A stretch of 64,000 nucleotides of DNA from Jaapia argillacea MUCL 33604 (taxonomy: Eukaryota; Basidiomycota; Agaricomycetes; Jaapiales; Jaapiaceae). A model generated the notes under the pieces. The model made no database searches, was not told the origin of the DNA, and worked only from the letters and a program-made list of their open reading frames with translations. Of the stretch, positions 56,664-64,000 are shown piece by piece (within the stretch, counting starts at the first letter, position 1; the number at the start of each line of letters is the position of its first letter). A program made the translations under genes and the position numbers. Location: the NCBI GenBank assembly GCA_000697665.1, contig KL197712.1, positions 877,412 through 941,411 on the forward strand, in the 5' to 3' direction.

Positions 56664-59046
56664 ATGTCGGTGCAAAGTAAGTTTTCCTCAGATACACCTC
56701 TTGACCTCGTCTCACACCTCGACACCAGACAAACACTTCTTGAATTCGCCCGAAACGCTCGTGGTCGATTCTTTGGCTGGATTATGCGCATTGAACCCCC
56801 AACTTGCCCTTGACGTACCCAACAAGGGTGAGTGCTGTAACAGCACAGATCCCGCTACGATCTCATCCCTATCTAGTGGTCTATGTCAATAAGTCGGATC
56901 GCTCAAAGGTTGCTATAATCTGTGGAGGGGGATCGGGGCACGAGCCGGCTCATGCTGGATTCGTAGGTTAGTTCGTCATCCGCACCAATTTGTTCGGATT
57001 TGGGACTTACCTCGAGCCATATCCAGGTGATGGTGTGCTATCCGGTATGTTCAATATCTTGCTGTGCGCCCTCCCCCAACTCACGGTGGTATAGCCGCGG
57101 TATGTGGGAGCGTATTCGCATCTCCCAACGCCGGTCAAGTCAAGAGGGCGATCGACTTGGTTGACAGCGAGAAAGGGTACGTGACCCAATCCATATGCTA
57201 ACTGCCTCTCATTGACGGTTCTTCTTAGGACGCTCATCATTGTCAAGTGAGCGACGTCGAATAAAGTGATCGTTCACTCATCTGAAGGGAATCAGGAACT
57301 ATACTGGAGACGTCCTCAATTTTGGTCTTGCCAAAGAACAGTATGCGGCACAGCACGCCGATAAAGCCGATCGCGTCAAGTTCCTGATTGTCGGAGACGA
57401 TGTCGCAGTTGGCAGAGCCCAAGGCAAGATTGTTGGTAGAAGGTCTGGTTTTCTCGCTTGAGTTATTTGAAGACGGTTTGCACTGATTTGCGCAACCCAG
57501 AGGTCTTGCGGGAACGGTTCTTGTATACAAGATTGCTGGTGCTCTTGCCAGGCGAGGTGCTAGTCTTGATGAAGTGTACAGTGTCGCTGAATGGGTGTCC
57601 GGGAGGCTTGGCACCATCGGTGTTGGTTTGGAGCATTGTCATGTCAGCTCATGCCCCTCTTTTGATTTTTCTTGATGAAGTCGCACTAACTTCTTTCGGT
57701 CTTAGGTTCCTGGAACCGCTGCTGCCGAGTCGCATCTTGGTGCTAGCGAGATTGAAATCGGTATGGGCATCCACAACGAGCCGGGGCACCGCCGTCTCTC
57801 TCCTGTACCCCCTTTGAAAGAACTTATTCCCCAATTGTTGGAGATGATTACCTCGACGACCGACACTGATCGCTCATTCTTACCCTTCAAGGGTAAGGGA
57901 GATCAAGTGGTGCTGTTGGTGAATAACTTGGGTGGGGTCAGCGACTTGGAGATGTGTGCAATTGTGGGTGAGACGAGCAAGGCGTTGGAAGCGATCGGCG
58001 TGAAGGTTCATCGAGTGCTTTCAGGCAGTGTCATGGTGAGTCTAGTTTCTCCAGGTTTGTCTTCGACGCAGCTCATTCTGCCATCATAGTCGAGCTTGAA
58101 TATGCCAGGGTTTTCCATCACGCTACTTCTTCTCCCTGAAGGACAAGATTCAGCTGCGCCATCGACCTCCCTATTGCTTTCCCTCCTTGACGAGAAAGCC
58201 GAAGTCCCAGGATGGAGGTGGTCTGCCGGCACCACGCCTCCCGCTAGTACCGACATATTCTCCACGAAGTCACAATCAGTTGAAACGCAGGAAACCAGGA
58301 AAGCCAAGTTGACTGCCTCCGATCCTGCTGCTTTCGATGCTGCGTTAAAACGAGCCTTACAAGCGGTCATTGCTGCCGAACCAGAAATCACACGTATGGA
58401 TACTATTGCAGGAGATGGAGATTGTGGTCTCACTTTGAAAGCTGGTGCCAGCGGTTCGTACCGTATCTCAACTTCTGGTCTTTTGTAAGCTAACGGCTCG
58501 CCATGATGCTGACAGCTGTCTTGAAGGAAGTGGAGAATGGGAATATCAATGGGGATGATATTGTGGGCGCCGTCATTGGAATCTCCCAGGTTGCAGAAGT
58601 CGAGATGGGTGGTACTAGTGGGGCACTATACTCGTAAGCATAGTTTACATTCATTCCCTCATTGTGCTCATATTCTGTTGCCTAGCATCTTCTTTTCTGG
58701 GCTTGCTCAGGGCCTCCAAGCAGCTGCTGGAAACACGTCTTCGGCAATCAACGAGCAAGTGTGGAATGCAGCCCTTGTCTCCGCACTTGCCAAGCTCTAC
58801 TCATATACTCGTGCCCGACCACCGTCTCGCACTCTGGTCGATCCCCTGGACGCCTTCGTTAAGCAATTCGGACAAGGATTCCCTGCAGCAGTGAAAGCAG
58901 CGGGAGAAGGCGCCGAGGCTACGAAAGACGTGGAAGCGAAGGCTGGTAGGAGCGCTTACGTCGAGGGTGATCGATTGAAGAAGGAGAGGGTCCCAGACCC
59001 TGGTGCGTGGGGTGTGAAAGCTATCCTAGAAGGTCTCCTTGGGTAG
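56664..59046 (+). CDS. DAK1: dihydroxyacetone kinase
   Basis: Predicted 593-aa cytosolic enzyme that phosphorylates dihydroxyacetone with ATP, for glycerol use and detoxification. Twelve exons: 56664-56676, 56729-56827, 56877-56966, 57027-57044, 57095-57176, 57229-57246, 57296-57442, 57501-57642, 57706-58035, 58090-58453, 58516-58633 and 58686-59046. Two exons are only 18 nt. The K domain has SKVAIICGGGSGHEPAHAGF, FASPNAGQVKRAI, IVKNYTGDVLNFGLA and the substrate-binding histidine region EHCHVPGTAAA. The L (ATP) domain has MDTIAGDGDCGLTLKAGAS and EMGGTSGALYSIFFSGLAQG. Length matches fungal Dak1. Confidence 0.96.
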
Positions 59047-59262
59047 GGAATATGAACGTCTTGGAACAAAGTCCGTTGTTTCTATGAACCCACCAAGAAT
59101 GCATGTGTAGTTTGTATGATTATCTTAAATAACACACCAGGTTAAATAGCCAATACTCATCAGGCCGTGCAACTGAGGAGGTTTACAATCTTCTATGCAT
59201 GCCACAAACTCGGACAAGAATATCGTGGACGACGAGCGGATTAAATGTAATAGGGGGATAGA

Positions 59263-64000
<4,738 letters not shown>

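Overview
The window is nuclear DNA of a filamentous basidiomycete, most likely an Agaricomycete. It is packed with genes on both strands, and nearly all of them are broken by many short introns (about 40-70 nt, GT..AG, with CTGAC/CTAAC-like branch sites). Recognisable proteins are fungal housekeeping proteins, and there are family expansions (F-box, TPR/kinase) of the kind seen in mushrooms. Exon models below were built by hand from splice signals; each was checked for reading phase across every junction.

Layout, left to right: a Stealth-family glycan phosphotransferase cut by the left edge (1-848, -); ETR1, the mitochondrial 2-enoyl reductase (2548-3975, -), divergent from an unknown 185-aa protein with a 7-nt exon (4499-5180, +); a gene-poor stretch; the RCC1/Pim1 Ran exchange factor (7679-9420, -); two tandem nucleotidyltransferase-like paralogues (9709-11236, -); RPF1 (11390-12826, -) divergent from a p24 cargo receptor (12947-13777, +); PRP40 (14068-17227, +); mitochondrial bL21 (17352-17862, -) sharing a short promoter with ATP1 (18076-20265, +); and a UPF0662/DUF2408 protein (20496-22634, -) divergent from a 161-aa tropomyosin (22806-23509, +).

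From 22.8 to 28.6 kb lies an unusual cluster: three tropomyosin genes, two of them shortened to 123 aa. Between them sit a tandem pair of small two-membrane-span proteins whose C-termini are a nearly pure Cys-x-x repeat, and a methionine-R-sulfoxide reductase. An F-box protein (29881-31565, -) and TIM44 (31898-33622, -) follow.

From 34.0 to 46.1 kb there is a three-copy tandem array of large genes. Each has an Agaricomycete N-terminal domain joined to a TKL-like kinase domain that has lost the DFG aspartate. Copies 1 and 2 are open throughout. Copy 3 is decayed with CpG-type C-to-T changes and carries an insert of six 45-residue TPR repeats. That insert contains three 59-nt introns, exactly 329 nt apart, which are themselves copies of TPR coding sequence. 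A deleted copy of the TIM44 5' end lies in front of copy 3, showing that the duplicated segment included part of its neighbour.

The right part holds cytochrome c heme lyase (47281-48219, -), an MFS hexose transporter whose frame requires a 2-nt exon (49854-51963, -), a 4.7-kb stretch without a recognisable gene but with an 88-nt hairpin, dihydroxyacetone kinase (56664-59046, +), and a DUSP/USP ubiquitin protease cut by the right edge (59263-64000, -). Most identifiable genes serve mitochondria (ETR1, bL21m, ATP1, TIM44, CYC3, perhaps MsrB), ribosome and RNA processing, or actin and secretion. I see no plasmid, phage, CRISPR or confident tRNA/rRNA gene.
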